A DNA stretch of 64,000 nucleotides from Phlebiopsis flavidoalba (GCA_035772785.1 JAOCPU010000001.1:2418001-2482000), one strand, 5' to 3'; positions 1-12,981 are shown, counted from the stretch's first letter. Translations and numbers: made by a program. Notes: generated by a model from the letters alone, not told the origin.

Positions 1-1302
1 GGGGCTGCGCCGCGCGAGGCGCTGCACGAACGCGAGCACGGCGTGCGGCTGGCGCGCGCGTCGAGCGTGCGCGGGAAGATGCACCATTCTGTGCGGCTGA
101 GCATGTGCCCCACGAGCAGGGCGGTGCGCCAGCGCGGGGTTGCCCGGGGCATCTCGAGGTCGAGGACGCCCTGCGTTGAGGCGGGGGCGACGCTGTAGGT
201 GCCCGAACCTACGTAGGTTGGGTAGGGTTAGTGCAAGGGGGGAAGGGGAGGGAGGGGGATGGTACCAGTCGCTCATGATGAGGCCGGTGAAGTTCCATTC
301 GGTGCGGAGGAATGTCTTGGAGGAAGCGCGGGTTCTCTGCGATGTGTACGCCGTTGATGCGGTCCGTTACCTGCGAGAGTCTGAGGGTCCAGATCGCGGG
401 CTATCGCGGGAGGGCACGCACGAGGTCATGAACGCCCACGGCGCTTTTGCGAGCTTCTGCGCGAGCATGAAACGAGATTAAGCATTGAATCGCCGGTCGA
501 ATAAGACCTCCGTAGGCTATAGCGCGGACGGGTACAGGTTATCTCGCGCAGGGCGCGCTCGGACATGACAGAGTCGGCGGGGGGGGGGCGGTTGCGCTCG
601 TGCTCCTGGTCGTAACTGCCCACAAAGTGCTTGATGGTCGCGGCGACGCCGTTGGCCTGCAGGCCGTTGACGTACGCAGCCGCCATGTAATACCATGAAA
701 AAATCACTGCTGAGAGTTGAGCATCTGTGAGACACCAAGATGCAAGCGGCGTACCATAAGAGAGATGTGGGGTCCTCTTGGAAAAAAGGACTCGAAGGCG
801 CGTTCCGCCGAGAGGCGTGCGCTGGATGTTGCATGTCTGCAGTGCGAGAAGGACTGACCGAAGGACTTGGTTTTGGCCTCCTCGGCCAGGAAACGCGCCG
901 ACTTCGTGCACCCAGCGTCTGGGTCAACGTCGAAGCTCAAAGACGTCGCGCACTGTCGGGAATAATGAAGTCGCGGAGTAGTCTGCCAGAGGGCACATGA
1001 ACATACCGTGCAGACATTGTGCGGGCGGGGGCGTGGAAACAAAGTGCGACGAGCCACGGACGTCCCTGGTGATTTCATGAGGCGGCCCGGGGAGACGCAG
1101 CAGGTCGCACGGCCCACTCACGTTCGGGCCATCGCTCATAGCGCACGGACGGGATGCCCATTGGTGCGCAGGGATGGGCGATCGTGTTATTCAAACACAG
1201 TTGGGCGCTGCGCCCCGAGCATGAGCGCGATCTCTCGTCCTTCTTCATGCTCTGCAAGCAGCTCGGGGATCGGGGACGCGTCGAGAAACGAACGCGGGAC
1301 AT
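1..1302 (-). CDS. Glycoside hydrolase family 3 beta-glucosidase (3' end beyond window)
   Basis: This gene encodes the N-terminal, catalytic part of a GH3 beta-glucosidase, which releases glucose from cello-oligosaccharides or other beta-glucosides. Reading down the minus strand one finds in order a start region like S-F-L-D-A-S-x-I-P-E-L-L near 1300, LSDGPN near 1110, L-A-E-E-A-K-T-K-S near 900, CNIQRTPLGG near 820, YVNGLQANGVAATIKHFV then DQEHER near 620-680, S-E-R-A-L-R-E-I near 550, the block with A-E-N-P-R-F-L-Q near 320, and GLIMSDW near 261-290. In the family the Asp of SDW is the nucleophile. At least five frame changes and an apparent stop near 1195 interrupt it, and short introns add gaps. 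The C-terminal domains lie off the left edge. The start at about 1302 is approximate. I am sure of the family; whether the breaks are real or base errors is open. Confidence 0.85.
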
Positions 1303-1780
1303 GGCTACAGCAGCACTAAGGGTCCGCAGACCCGCGACTTGGGCCGCGACATGCTCGTCGCGATTTATACGCGGACATGTTTGCGAAAATAGAGGGCAGG
1401 ACGCGGGGGAACCTCAGGAGCGAGGTATGTCAGTGGGGTCGCCGTCTGCGGCCTTGGTGGATGTTGTGAGAGTGAGGAGAACGCGGGGCGGTTCGAAGAC
1501 GCGGACGGGCCAGTGGCCGAAAAGGCGAGGGGCGTGGGCTGATCCGGGGGTCCTTTCTCGGTGATCGACTCTTGCTCTCATCGCGGGCGCATTCGAGGCA
1601 CACCCAGGGCTGGAGTTTGCAGTACTTAAGCATGTTGCTACGACAGGACGCAGGACCGTCCGCGATGGTCGATGGTCGATGATGCAGCGCCGATGGCTGT
1701 AGAACGTTCCCCGCGATGTTCGCGAGCACCTTTGTCTCCTGCCTCGACGTCCCCCCCACCCGTGTCTTCTCTTGCCGCCA
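1303..1780. other. Intergenic, divergent promoter region
   Basis: This gap separates the minus-strand GH3 gene from the plus-strand UPF0538-like gene. Open frames here (for instance on the minus strand to 2073) show no recognisable protein. I see no repeat or RNA gene. Confidence 0.4.
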
Positions 1781-1832
1781 CAGCAATGACAATCCGAGCA
1801 CACGACGCACTCACAAACGAGGCCGTCCCGCG

Positions 1833-2496
1833 GACTGAAAACGCGACCGCTCACCATCCGCGTCGTCAAGTCCTTTGAATACCGCACCGAGAAGCACCTC
1901 ATCCTGCACAACGTCAACTGCGAGACGATCCACGGTTGGCCAGCTCCAAGGAGCTCGCACGACACAGAGTACGCATACAGCCTCTTTCTCAGCTCGCGCG
2001 CGAGGAAGCTAACTTTGCCGACGAAGCCATCCAGACGGCCCCGGGCGATGGAAAGCCCTACCGCAACGCCCACGCTCGGTACGCAACCGAGTCTATTCGA
2101 TGCACTCTAGTCCACTGACCCATGCCTTCCTATAGACACCTTGAAACTGTACACAAAGTGGCTCACGGAGGCGAAGGTGAGACGATCTTCCAGCTTCACG
2201 ACCCTTGGACGCCGGGGACTAATCAAGATGCACAGACGACAAACCTGATCATAAACCTCGACCACGATGAGTTGTAATATTGGACGACGACTTGAAGCCG
2301 CTCGCTGATCATGGTTTTTGTACTTCGTCCGGATATGGGTCCATGACCACTTCTAATGATATTGCGAGATAACGAGACAGAGGTCAGCTTTTTCAGGCCG
2401 GGAGCTGTACGAAGAGTTCAAAAAGAACCCCGAGGTACGCGCATGCCCAACAAAAAGCATCCCACATCGCTGACGATGTCTCTAGACAAATGGTAG
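1833..2496 (+). CDS. UPF0538 (C2orf76-like) family protein
   Basis: The translated exons match the small conserved eukaryotic family UPF0538, about 120 residues, of unknown function. Successive blocks are LTIRVVKSFEYRTEKHLILHNVN (1845-1915), P-Y-R-N (2055-2065), TLKLYTK (2138-2160), TTNLIINLDHDE (2237-2271), ILDDDLKPLADHGF (2280-2320), N-E-T-E-V-S-F-F (2374-2395), a segment close to E-L-Y-E-E-F-K-K-N-P-E (2403-2432), and a terminal K-W before the TAG at 2494-2496. The last intron (from about 2433 to 2485) has GT and AG ends. Two or three single-base indels must be assumed. The start is not settled: no ATG is in frame directly upstream of the first block, so the first codon may lie across a small intron. 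The gene converges on the DnaJ gene. Confidence 0.8.
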
Positions 2497-2840
2497 CACG
2501 CAGTACACTTTATATACAACACAAGTACCATCTGCACTATCCTTGTACTTACACATCCCCTTTGGGGGCACCCACTAACACAACAGCATGTCTAATGGGG
2601 TCTGATTGCAACTACGGCGGAATACTATAGGTACTTGTACTGGATTAATGCAACACAGCGAGCACGAATTGAAATCCATGGAGACGAACACGAGAGGGCA
2701 TGAGGGTGGGATGGGGCTGAGGATCGGGATCAAAGGGTGTAGAGAAAGGACAGCAGGAGGATAGCCAGATAACACAAGCACAACCACATGGGGGATACAA
2801 GAGGGCGGGAGAGTCCGCGTCGTGCCTCTAGAGCCGGCCT
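2497..2840. other. Convergent intergenic spacer
   Basis: This is the shared 3' flank of the UPF0538-like gene and the DnaJ gene. I find no coding similarity, repeat or RNA structure that I can support. Confidence 0.4.
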
Positions 2841-4542
2841 CTACTGGTTCGCGCACTGCACGCGCGGCTCGCCCTCTTGCCCAGTCCTCGTACCTCGTCC
2901 ATCGCCTCGTCCGTGTTTTCATCTGCCTGTTCTGCCGCTCGCGTCGCTAGGAATCCGTCGTGCGACGGCTCTCGAACCTTCCCTCGAGCAGCCGACATTC
3001 TTGTGTGCACAACTTCCTCGAGCCTGCACGGCGCGCATGTGCGCTCGGCACGCGTGCCTGCATCGGAAGGCTCACCCCACGGCGGGAGTATCGCCTGCGG
3101 GCGGCACGCTTCCGTCCGGGATAACCGCGAGTCCGGCCACGCGCCACGAACATGTCGCACCTGGCTCGTGGTGCCCGGCTGTGATGGCGATGCCGCTTCA
3201 AGCCCCGTCGGATGGACCTTTAGAGCGTTCTGCGCGGTTGTGTCGCGTGGGGTTCAACGGGTTTTCGACACTAAGAGTAAAAAAATTGGGGGCGTACTTG
3301 CTTGGAGCACCTCGCCGGGGTGGACCTTGACGATGAGGGCGCGGTCGTCGTCCATGTGCTTGATCGCAAAACTGGCCGCCCGCGACGGGCCGTGAGGAGA
3401 TCGACCTGACCTCGGTCAAGAGTGGTGTTCACTGTGTCCTGGCCGACTTGAACTTTTCGTGCCGGCCTTCTCGTCAATGACGATGATCACGTCTCCCGGG
3501 GCTGCATGACCGTGGGCGTTCCTGGTCGCTGTCTCGCCGCGGAAGGTGATGGTCTGGCACCGTCCGTCCTTCATGCCCTTCTGTCGATGTGCACCTCGAC
3601 GGGATGCATCTTCTTCTCCGAGACAGACCTTTCTTGCCCTTAGCACACGCCGCAGCGGTCCTTGGGGGTTTGATGATCTCGCCCTTGCCGTCGCACTCCT
3701 CGCACGCCTGCTGGAATCTGCTGGATCATCGGCCCCATCTGGCGCATCATGAATCCGGATCCCGCGCCCGCCGCACCCCCCGCACTCGCGCACCGCGGCC
3801 CTCCTTGCCGCCCTTGCCCGCGCACTTGCCGCAGATCATCGTTCCGCGCGTCCAGCGCAGCTTCGACACCTTGCCCTTGTACAGGTCCTCCAGCGTCACC
3901 TTTCCACCTGATGCAACTACAGGTACCCCGAGCGTCCTTCCGCTGTGCCCCATGCGGTGCACCAGCCCGCCTCCCGCCACAAAGAACTCCCCGCACCCCG
4001 CCGAATCCACCTGTCGTGGCACAGGTCCTGCAGAGACCCGTGTAGCAACACACACGAGAAGACGCAGGCGGGCACAGCACTCACCTGCGGGATACCAATG
4101 GGCCAACCATCATGCCCGACACTACGCGCTCATGGCCCCGCCCGCCTCGCCGCGCGCAAAATCGTATATGCTCTCCGCTTTTGCGGTCAGAAAGAAAACC
4201 ATCGGTATCTGCGGGGCCGCGGGGTCAGCGGCGCGGGGCGTGGCACAGGCAGAGAGAGTGGGCGACGCACGCAATGTGTGACCTCCTTGAACAGCCGGGG
4301 TCGCCGCCCTTTGTCGGGGTGTAGCCGCAGAGCCCTGCGAGCACACCGTCAGCGCGGGCGCACGCGCGCGTGCACGCAGAGCTCACTTCTTGCGTACGCT
4401 TTTTTGAGGTCCGCCTCCGATGCGTCCGGGCAGCGGCGTCGAGCAGATCGTAATATTTCCTGTGTTCGCGTCAATTTTTCCACTTTTTTTTTTTATTTTT
4501 TTGTCCAATCGATGGGCGCGCAACGTACGTTTCCTTCACCAT
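2841..4542 (-). CDS. YDJ1: Type I DnaJ/Hsp40 co-chaperone, Ydj1-like, prenylated
   Basis: This is a type I (class A) J-protein that stimulates Hsp70 ATPase and delivers unfolded clients in the cytosol and at the ER or mitochondrial surface. Exon 1 is only 14 bases (4542-4529, M-V-K-E-T begun), followed by a 69-base intron (4528-4460). Exon 2 resumes with K-Y-Y-D-L-L-D. The J-domain HPD codons are at 4313-4321. Then come a Gly-rich part, the zinc-binding region (ICGKCAGKGGKEG near 3830, C-D-x-C near 3690, KDRC near 3650), the C-terminal peptide-binding domains (DVIIVIDEKAG near 3480, GGQF near 3380, V-K-I-H-P-G-E near 3310), an acidic ADENTDEAMDE stretch near 2910, and the end VQCANQ. CANQ fits a CaaX farnesylation signal, as the CASQ end of yeast Ydj1 does. 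Several one-base indels interrupt the frame. Confidence 0.93.
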
Positions 4543-5150
4543 CGTGACGCGCGTGCGATAGAGAGAAAAGAGAGAGAGGAAGAGGAGGAAGGGGACGGCG
4601 GCGGGGAGGTGGTGGTGCTCAGTAGAGTCGGTGTATGTGTGTCTGCGAAATTGCTAGCGCAGGCGCGACGTAAGGGCAGATAAACGGCCCGCACTTGGAA
4701 GGCGTTGGAACGTCCCCCGAACGTTCACGCAGCACGTGAAGTTCGAGGGTGCCATACCTCGGAGCCTTCGAGCCGCGAACCCCCGGGTTCCGCCAAACCA
4801 CACCACCCCGAGGCGACCGCGCCACGCAAAGCGCAACACAGGCGTGGAGGGTCCGATTGGGCAGGACCACAGCACGCGACGGCGGATGTCGTCGCCCGTA
4901 CGCTGGATTTCCCTCTTTTTGGAAAATGTGTGGCGCCACGGCTCGCTGTCCCATCCAGTCTCGGCTCCCTGTCTGGACTGGCCAGCTTGGCACCGCCATC
5001 AGTCGCCTCCTCCTCTGCTCGCATTGCCCTCCAAAAATGAGACTTTGCGAGCTAAGTACACACCACTATGCTCGTTTGGAAACGCAGTCCTGCATAGATA
5101 CGATCAGGATCTTCGTATGCGTGGTGCGGTCATGAGACCGTACATCCCAC
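4543..5150. other. Intergenic region upstream of the DnaJ gene
   Basis: A purine-rich tract at 4561-4615 precedes the DnaJ start on the minus strand and may be its 5' leader or promoter. Open frames between 4700 and 5150 are GC-driven and show no family I know. Confidence 0.35.
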
Positions 5151-5154
5151 AAAG

Positions 5155-6335
5155 CTGCGGCTCTTCGCTCAGTGGGCGATCAGCCTCAGCATTCAGCGTG
5201 TGCGTGTCGTCATTACATCAGGCTCGTCATACTATTTTGGCATTAGGTTGCGGTAGCCCCCTGACTATCCTCATAGGGGTCTTGTCCGACACCCTCACTG
5301 GTGCCGTTGCAAAACTGCTCCGAGGACATCCGCGCCTTCCTCAACTCGCGCCACATCCAGCACATTGAGATTGCCTACCGTAAGTCGCGCTACAAGCCGT
5401 TAATGCTCCGCCGCGGTCCAGCTCTCTTTACCACCCCGTCGAGGACAGCGGCTCGCTCAAGGACGTCATCGACTATGTCTGTCACATTCGGTATTCTTTA
5501 CAGCCCGTCACAATGTCTTTGCGTTCAATGACGATTGCGACGAGTACCACTACCACAGTTTGTTTTATTTTTTACGATTTCGAGAGTTGAAGAGCCTTTT
5601 TTTGATTCTGTGTTTCTTGGTCAGCTTCTGTGCCGGAGAGGAAGCTCATGGTCATGAGCGCGTCCGCATTCAAGAAATACCTGGCTTCCATCCAGGCACC
5701 TGCGCTTTGACACGCTCATCGACGCGGTAGCGAGCTTCAAGAGGGAGATTACGACTCCGAGGGCTCAGGTGCGAGATGGAATTAATCTCGACGAGTCGCC
5801 AGAACTTAGAAGAGACTGAAAGAGCACGAGACCGAGCTGGGCAGGCAACACACGCACCAAGAGATCGAGGAGCTCAAGACTTTCTTCGCAGACACCAAGG
5901 AGAGGTAGAGCAAATCCAAGGATCAGGTTATTGGATTCCCTCCGCTGGGCTCCTTCCATTGGCGTCGGTTGTTGCTCCTCATCGATACACGCGGGACTTT
6001 TGCTTTTGCGTTGCGAGCTGGGAAAGAAGAAGTTTCCAGTCGCATGATGTGAAATGTCTTGCAAGCCTCGCTCGTGTTGTTTCGCCTAGTCCGAGTCGCG
6101 GCCTCTGTACAAATGCCACTGATCTCAGCTGTGCTTCTTTTTTGCCCCATTGCTCTTCTGGGGTCCCGAATTTATCCCCTCATCGACGCTCAACTCATTG
6201 GTTTCCCAACGCGGCGACCTCCAGTCTGACTTCAGGTACCCCGACAACGGGCTCCTTGCGCTCCGAGGCATGGTAACTGCTGACCAAATCAACAGTGAGT
6301 CTGGTATCTGGTCAAACCGAATTCCCTGGCGCTAG
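5155..6335 (+). CDS. Unrecognised fungal-specific protein, frameshifted
   Basis: Several exons line up with a loose family of uncharacterised basidiomycete proteins that I know only by pattern. The segment SPLTILIGVLSDTLTGAVA (about 5257-5310) is followed after a frame change by SEDIRAFLNSRHIQHIEIAYRKS (5317-5390), then K-L-M-V-M-S-A-S-A-F-K-K-Y-L (5643-5690), a charged helical stretch with E-E-L-K-T-F-F-A-D-T-K-E-R (5862-5910), and F-R-Y-P-D-N-G-L-L-A-L-R-G-M-V (6231-6277). The charged stretch would form a short coiled coil. No catalytic motif is visible and the expected C-terminal part is missing after about 6300, so the gene may be truncated. No function can be given. Boundaries are approximate. 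Confidence 0.45.
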
Positions 6336-6922
6336 CTTGGGTTTCGACACCATCGAAGGGAACCTTAGCTGATTCGGCCTGGGTTCGTCCTCTTTGTATA
6401 TACCCGTAAACTTACGACGTGTTGTGTTTAGAAAGGCTCTCTTCTGTGTCCCTCACGCTCACTAGCATGAGGCTATGAATGCCTTTCGCGTTGCATCAAT
6501 TTAGTTTTGTCAATTTGACCTTTTTGATGCGGGGAGGCTTTCCGAGAGGGTGCGCTTGATACTTAGGCTACTGATAAGCTTTGTCGGTCGTGTTACCTTT
6601 ACCTTATGTCTCGTTATTTCGCCTTAGTTGCTGACGAGCGTCAACGCATGTAATATATGCATCTCTCAAGAAGCAGTGGTGAATCTGAAGCACCTACGTA
6701 TGTGGCGGAGTGATTAGTTCAGATTTCCATATATTCATCGTATCTGTGTGTGCTCTGATGAGGTGTTTGATTGTTGAGGTTACACGAAAGGAGTGAATGG
6801 AAAGAGCACATCCTGGTGGCACAACGAGCCTTGATGGGACGCGTGGGAATCAGATGCCACATGCAGGGACTACACTGGTCGTCCGCAAAGTGTTGAGACA
6901 CTCGTGTCCCTTCACTACCGCC
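6336..6922. other. Intergenic region upstream of myosin V
   Basis: Relatively AT-rich DNA between the unrecognised gene and the myosin start. It should hold the myosin promoter, but I see no clear TATA box, repeat or RNA gene. Confidence 0.35.
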
Positions 6923-9900
6923 ATGGCGGAAAACATAATACAGCAAGGGTACACAAGTATGGTTCCCGGACAAGGAGCTCAGCTGCTGGATATCTGGCGA
7001 GCGGGTCACCGCGGCGACGAGGAACCCTGACGATCAACACTGTGAAACTCGTTTTCCAAGACGAAACGCGGCAAAGTGAGTGTGCAGCGTGACATGCGAG
7101 CGTCCCCAAGAGGACTGACCGTCGGGCTTCCACGTAGGAAATTGTCGTCAACACGACTGTCAAGGAGATAAAGGATGGCCGCGAGGACCTCCCACCGTTA
7201 CGAAACCCCCCACTGCTGAGACCGCAGATGATTTGGCAACACTATCCCATCTCAACGAGCCCTCTGGTACGTGACGCAGTCGCGTCTCACCCCCGTTAAC
7301 CTTCTCATATGCCCTCCCATAGTACTGCACACGATCCGGAATCGATATGCGCCAACATAGCATATATACGTATAGTGGAATCGTGCTCATTGCTATGAAT
7401 CCATTCCAGCGCGTCACGCTCTATGGCCCCCGAATCATTCCAGGCGTACAGCGGGCGGAAGAGGGGAGAGCTGGAACCACACTTGTTTGCTATTGCGGAG
7501 TGATGCGTACACTGCTATGAGCCGGGATGGAACAGGCCAACTATCATTGTATCCCGGAGAGAGGTTCTTTGAGAGGTGAGTCGCCTAGCCCTTCACGCGT
7601 TACACACACTAACATCCGTCTAGTGGCGCCGGAAAGACCGAGTCTGCAAAAGTGCTCATCATGAGATACCTGGCTTCTGTCAACCCACCCGATTCGCAAG
7701 GTCGCGCTAGGACGAAGAACTCGCTTGACGAGTCCAGTGAGGTCGAGCGCCAAATCCTCGCTACGAATCCTGGTGCTCGAGGCTTTCGGTAACGCCAAAA
7801 CGACGAGGAACGACAATTCATCACGTTTCGGTAAATACATCCAGGTGTGTGTCGACTGATTGCACTCCCGGCGGAACGCGAATTGACGACGGACCACAGA
7901 TTCTGTTTGATGGCAAGCAAAGAGATCGTCGGCGCCCGTATCCGGACATACCTGCTCGAACGCTCTCTCGTGTTGTATTCCAAAAAGGGGCGGGGCCCCT
8001 CACGGAGCGAAACTACCATATTTTCTACAACTATGTGCTGGCGCGCCCCTGAAAGAGCGGAAGGATTTGGGCCTGGATCAAGACATCACAAGTTCCACTA
8101 CTTGAAGCAGGGTGGTCCCTCGTCGACAACCCATCGAACGGCGTAGACGATGCTGAGAGTTCAGGGACAACACAAACTGCCCTTTCGACGACGACAATCG
8201 GTATCGGTATCGAGAAGCAATATGGCCGTCTTCAAGCTCCTTCGGCGCTACTCCACCTCGGTAACATCGCTATCACGGGTGTACGAAACGACTCCGCTAT
8301 CGACGATACGGGACAGCGCTCTCCAGCTGGCCAACACGCTTTTTTGGGTGTGCCGCTGACAGAGTTTCAAGAAGTGGACTATCAAGAAGCAGATCATCAC
8401 TCCGCTCAGAGAAGATTGTCACCGCGCTGAACCTCGGCACAGGCAACTGTGTGGCGTCCGAGACAGTGTCCCGCCAAGTTTTCGTGTATGCGTGTCTTTT
8501 CGAGTGGCTGGTCGCGATCGTCAACGAGAGTCTTGCGGGGTGAAAACGGCGAGGCAGCAAGTCGGGCAGAGATGTTTATTGCGTGTGCTGGATATCTACG
8601 GTTTCGAGCACTTCAAGAAGGTGCGCTAGATTTATATCTTCGTCCACCTAGATGTCGGCCTCACAGGCGTTCAAGAACTCTTTCGAGCAATTTTTCAGTA
8701 TCAACTATGCCAATGAGAAGTTGCAACAAGAGGTGAGTACAGGGCCACGTTGAATCATCTCAATGAATTTTTACTGACAATCCCGTGTAGTTCAACGCCC
8801 ACGTCTTCAAGCTCGAGCAGGAGGAATACATGCGCGAGAAGATCAACTCCGGACATTCATTGATTTCTCCGACAACCAGCCGTGCATCGACGTTGTCGAG
8901 GGCAAACTTGGTGTTCTTGCCCTTCTTGACGAAGAGTCACGTCTGCCCGCGGGTACGGATGCTTCATTCCTCAAAAGCTGAATACCCAACTTGTAAAGCC
9001 GGAGAACAAGAACGTCTTCAAGAAACCTCGTTTCGGCAACTCTGCGTTCACGATCGCCCATTATGCTCTGGACGTCACCTACGAAGTAGAGGGCTTCACT
9101 GGAGAAGAACCGTGACACCGTACCAGACGAGCAGCATGGCCTTGCTCATGGATACCAAGAACGCCTTCCTGAAGGAGGTTTTGGACGCGGCCTTTGCTGC
9201 TACGAAGGCGCCTGAGGCTGCTCCTGCTTCGCCTACTGTGTCGGAATCGACGTTCAGCGGCAAGTCAAAACGGCAGTCTATCATCCCTGACCCGGCCGCA
9301 CGTCCATAATGGCGTCCGCGGCTTCCCCGTCTGGCCCTAAACGACCGGGCGCGGTGGCGAAGAAGCCAACTCAAGCGTCGATTTTCAAAGCTTCGCTCAA
9401 CAGCCTTATGGAGACGCTTGGGATGACTAATGTTCACTACATTCGGTGTATCAAACCCAACGAGGCAAAGAAGGCTTGGGAATTCACACCTGCTCAAGTT
9501 CTTGGCCAGTTGCGGGGCCCTGCGGTGTTTTGGAGACCATTCGCATCAGTTGTGCAGGATATCCTACACGATGGACGTATGAGAGTTTGCAGAACGGTAT
9601 GGTCTCCTATGAGTATAACCAGTACATCGCTCACTATTTTACGCAGGTACTACATGCTTGTTCACTCATCAAAATGGCAGCCCATGATCCAGAAACCTCG
9701 AGCTCCAGCAGCTTTGTAACCTCATTCTCGAGACCACTATCAACGACCCGGACAAGTACCAGTCTGGTCTCACAAAAAATCTTCTTCCGCGCCGGCATGC
9801 TTGCCGCGCTTGAATCCCTGCGCTCCGAGCGTCTCAATGCTCTCGTGACTGTTGTTCAGAAGAACATGAGGAGGAAGATGGCGATGAATGAAGAGGTACC

Positions 9901-12671
9901 AGGAACTCCGACGCGCGACTATCAAGATCCAAACATGGTGGCGTGGTATTCTCGCCCGTAAGTTCGTGGAAGGAGTCCGGCGGACGACGGCTGCCACGAG
10001 GCTGCAAAATCTTGCCCGGAGATACGTGCAGCGTCGCCGTTTCCTCGACATTCGTAATGGCATCATCCTCTTCCAGAGCCGTAAGTGTTTCTTCTGGTGT
10101 TCTACGGCGCAATTCTGATTTAGTGTGTAGGCGTTCGGGGGTGCGCAAGCGCGTCGTCTCTTCAAGGATTCCCGCACCGAGTATGCAGCTGTCACCCTAC
10201 AAAGCCTCCTCCGGGGAGCGTAAGTTGAATTCCGCCCTTGGTGTAACGTTTCCTGACATTAGTTCACAGTATGGTTCGCCGATCCTTCCACTCTGACGTC
10301 AAACATGTCATCTACATTCAGTCGTGCATCCGACGTCGCTTGGCCCGCAAGGAGCTCAAGGCCCTTAAGGCTGAGGCTCGCTCGGTGGTCCAAGTTCAAG
10401 GAGATTTCCTACCGGCTTGAGAACAAGGTCGTCGAGCTCACGCAGTCGCTTCAGAAACGGACAGAGGAGAAGAAGGGGCTCGAGGCTCGTCTCAAGCAGA
10501 TTGAGCAGCAGCTTCAGACTATGACGTCTCGCCACGAGGAGGCCGACACCCGTGCCAAGGGCATGCAACTCAGCTTGGATGAAGCGCAGATAGAGATCAC
10601 CAAGCGCGATGAGCTTTTGGCGAAGAAGGCCGATGTTGAGAAGCGGCTCGAGGATGCTTTGGCGAAGGCTCAGGAGAAGGAGGAGGCAATCCAGAAGCTG
10701 ACAGACGATCTCGTCAAGCAAGCGACTCAGCTGGGAAGCGTCACAAAAAGCTCTGGACGCTGGTACCTGCGCGCAACGCGGACGACAGCTCTATCATCCT
10801 TACTCTCAAGAGCGAAAGTCAACAGTTTGCGCGAGCAGCTCAACCGCGCGAACGCCCTCAACGCCCTTACCTCCGCGCGGCCGCCTTCAGACCAGCCTCC
10901 TACATCGCCAACCTTTGCTCCCAACCTGCGCTTAGCCGACCCACCAAGCGCTAACGGGGCGCAACGAACGGTGCTCCAGCGACCAACGGGCGCGGTCACG
11001 CAGCGCCCGCCACAGCTCAGCTGGCGTGTACGCCTATCTGTGTGTTGTGGGGCCCGTCGGACAACAGGGCATGCTGTGGACGAGCTGATGATGATGGCAA
11101 AGAAGAGCCCAGAACGGCCAACCCGCGCGCGCGGTGTCGCCGTCGCGTACAACGGCGAGGGACAGCGTGCCGCGCTAACCGCGGCTCGACGTCCTCTCTG
11201 GACATCTACGACGACCCGGCGGAGGAGAAGATCAGGCTCATGCAGGACATCCGGCATCTGGACGAGGAATGTTCCTCTCGACGGCCTCATTCGTGGCCTC
11301 AAGATCCCCGCGCCGAGCTCCAACAACCCACCATGGTCAAGGAGATTCTGTTCCCGGCGAACTTGATCAGCCTCGTGACCAACGAGATGTGGATCAGTAC
11401 GGTCTGTCATCCCAAGAGAGCGCGCGCCTTCCCTTTTGCCAACGTTATGCAGAAAACACGATTCAAAGTCACGTCATGGTACGTTGCACTGACTGTATGA
11501 CTCTGAGAACGCTACTGACATCAGAGGTACCGGGTCGTTCACTGGCGAGGACGTGGCGATTGTCCCCGGTATATTCTGGCTCTCGAATGTCCACGAGGAT
11601 GCTCTCGTTCATCTGCATCGCGGAGAGCGACATGCTTCAGGGTATCGGTCCCATGGGCGAGGAGAACGCTGTCCGACCGTTCGAGTGGGGCGACTACGAG
11701 CGTCTCGTGTCGGTGGTCAAGCACGATCTCGACAGCTTGGAGTACAACATCTATCACACCTGGATGTTGGAGACGACGAAGCGGCTGCAGAAGATGGTCA
11801 TGACTCCAGGCCCTCGATCGAGAGCCAGTTCATTGCCCGGCTTCACGACGACCGAGGGCGTGAGGACGCTTCTTCTAACCGCCTCATGAACACGAACACC
11901 CAGCCTGCGTTCAGCATGGATGATATTCTCAACCTGATGAACAAGGTATGGCGGAGCCCTGAAGAGCTACTACATGGAGGAGTCGGTCGTACAGCAGGTT
12001 ACGACTGAGCTGCTCAAGCTCATCGGCGTCACGAGCTTCAACGACCTTTTAATGAGACGAAACTTCTGTTCATGGAAAACGATGTACGTGGGTTCGAGAT
12101 CATTCGCCTATAGCCCACTAACTCCGCATCGCGCAGCTATGCAAATACAATATAATATAACGCGCATCGAAGAATGGTGCAAATCACACGACATGCCCGA
12201 GGGAAACGCTTCAGCTCGAGCACTTGATGCAGGCCACCAAGTTGCTCCAGCTCAAGAAGGTACGGTGGTTGAAAGTGAAGTTCTTGGTGCATGCTAACCT
12301 GCGTCCCAGGCTACGTCCGCCGATATAGAGATCATTTACGACGTGTGCTGGATGCTGACACCCACACAAATACAACGCATGTGCACAAACTACTACGTTG
12401 CGGATTACGAGGTGCGTCTCCACGCGGGTCTCATTGGATGCTGCTCACCATCCACACTGTGCAGACACCCATCTCGCCGGAGATCCTGCGCGTCGTCGCG
12501 TCGCGCGTGAACGCCAACGACCGGAACGACCACCTGCTCCTCCCGCCAGAGACCGAGGAGGTCGGGCCGTACGAGCTGCCGCTGCCGCGCGACGTCTCGG
12601 GCCGGAGACGTATGTGCCCCGCGTACCTGAACGTGCCCCACCTCCGGCGGCTGGCCGCGCTGGTGGCGTGA
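6923..12671 (+). CDS. MYO2: Class V myosin heavy chain (Myo2-like)
   Basis: This is an actin motor that carries vesicles and organelles to growing hyphal tips. The ATG at 6923 opens M-A-E-N, then W-F-P-D-K-E after a frame change. The motor follows: [25 protein letters not shown] (7139-7215), the P-loop [10 protein letters not shown] split by an intron (about 7557-7642), SSRFGKYIQ (7823-7847), [11 protein letters not shown] (8590-8620), [13 protein letters not shown] (8694-8731) and [29 protein letters not shown] (9429-9512). IQ motifs lie at 9840-10200 (for example I-K-I-Q-T-W-W-R), a coiled coil at 10395-10730 ([16 protein letters not shown] onward), and the globular dilute/cargo domain at 11210-12660 ([30 protein letters not shown]). 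About fifteen introns and at least fifteen indels are needed. The complete domain order suggests a living gene with base errors. Stop is TGA at 12669. Confidence 0.95.
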
Positions 12672-12981
12672 GAGGATGCATGTCTGGTACCAACTAGCTG
12701 TTCGTACTACTCGTCGCTGTTGTAGCTTTCGTCGTCGTTTGTCTTCGTCGCTGTTGGGTGTCTCGGTCGGTTTGTCCCCTCATGGATATGTAATCTACAC
12801 GTAATCTGCTTATTTGAATTGGAACACGGATATAATGATCATTCGCAGCGAGGATGTGGTGCAAGTGAAGCACTGGAACAACGTGGCTTACCTTGACACA
12901 TTCCAGGCAAAGTACGCATGCGCAAGACGGATCGAGGGGAGACTATATGCATTCCACCACGGTAGAGTAAGTACACACAAA
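12672..12981. other. Intergenic spacer after myosin V
   Basis: Short 3' flank between the myosin stop and the 3' end of the minus-strand small gene A. Nothing else is recognisable. Confidence 0.35.

Noticed and set aside
12398..12697. Overlapping frames on both strands around the myosin 3' end
   Set aside because: They are shadows of the GC-rich dilute-domain exon, which is conserved in its own frame.
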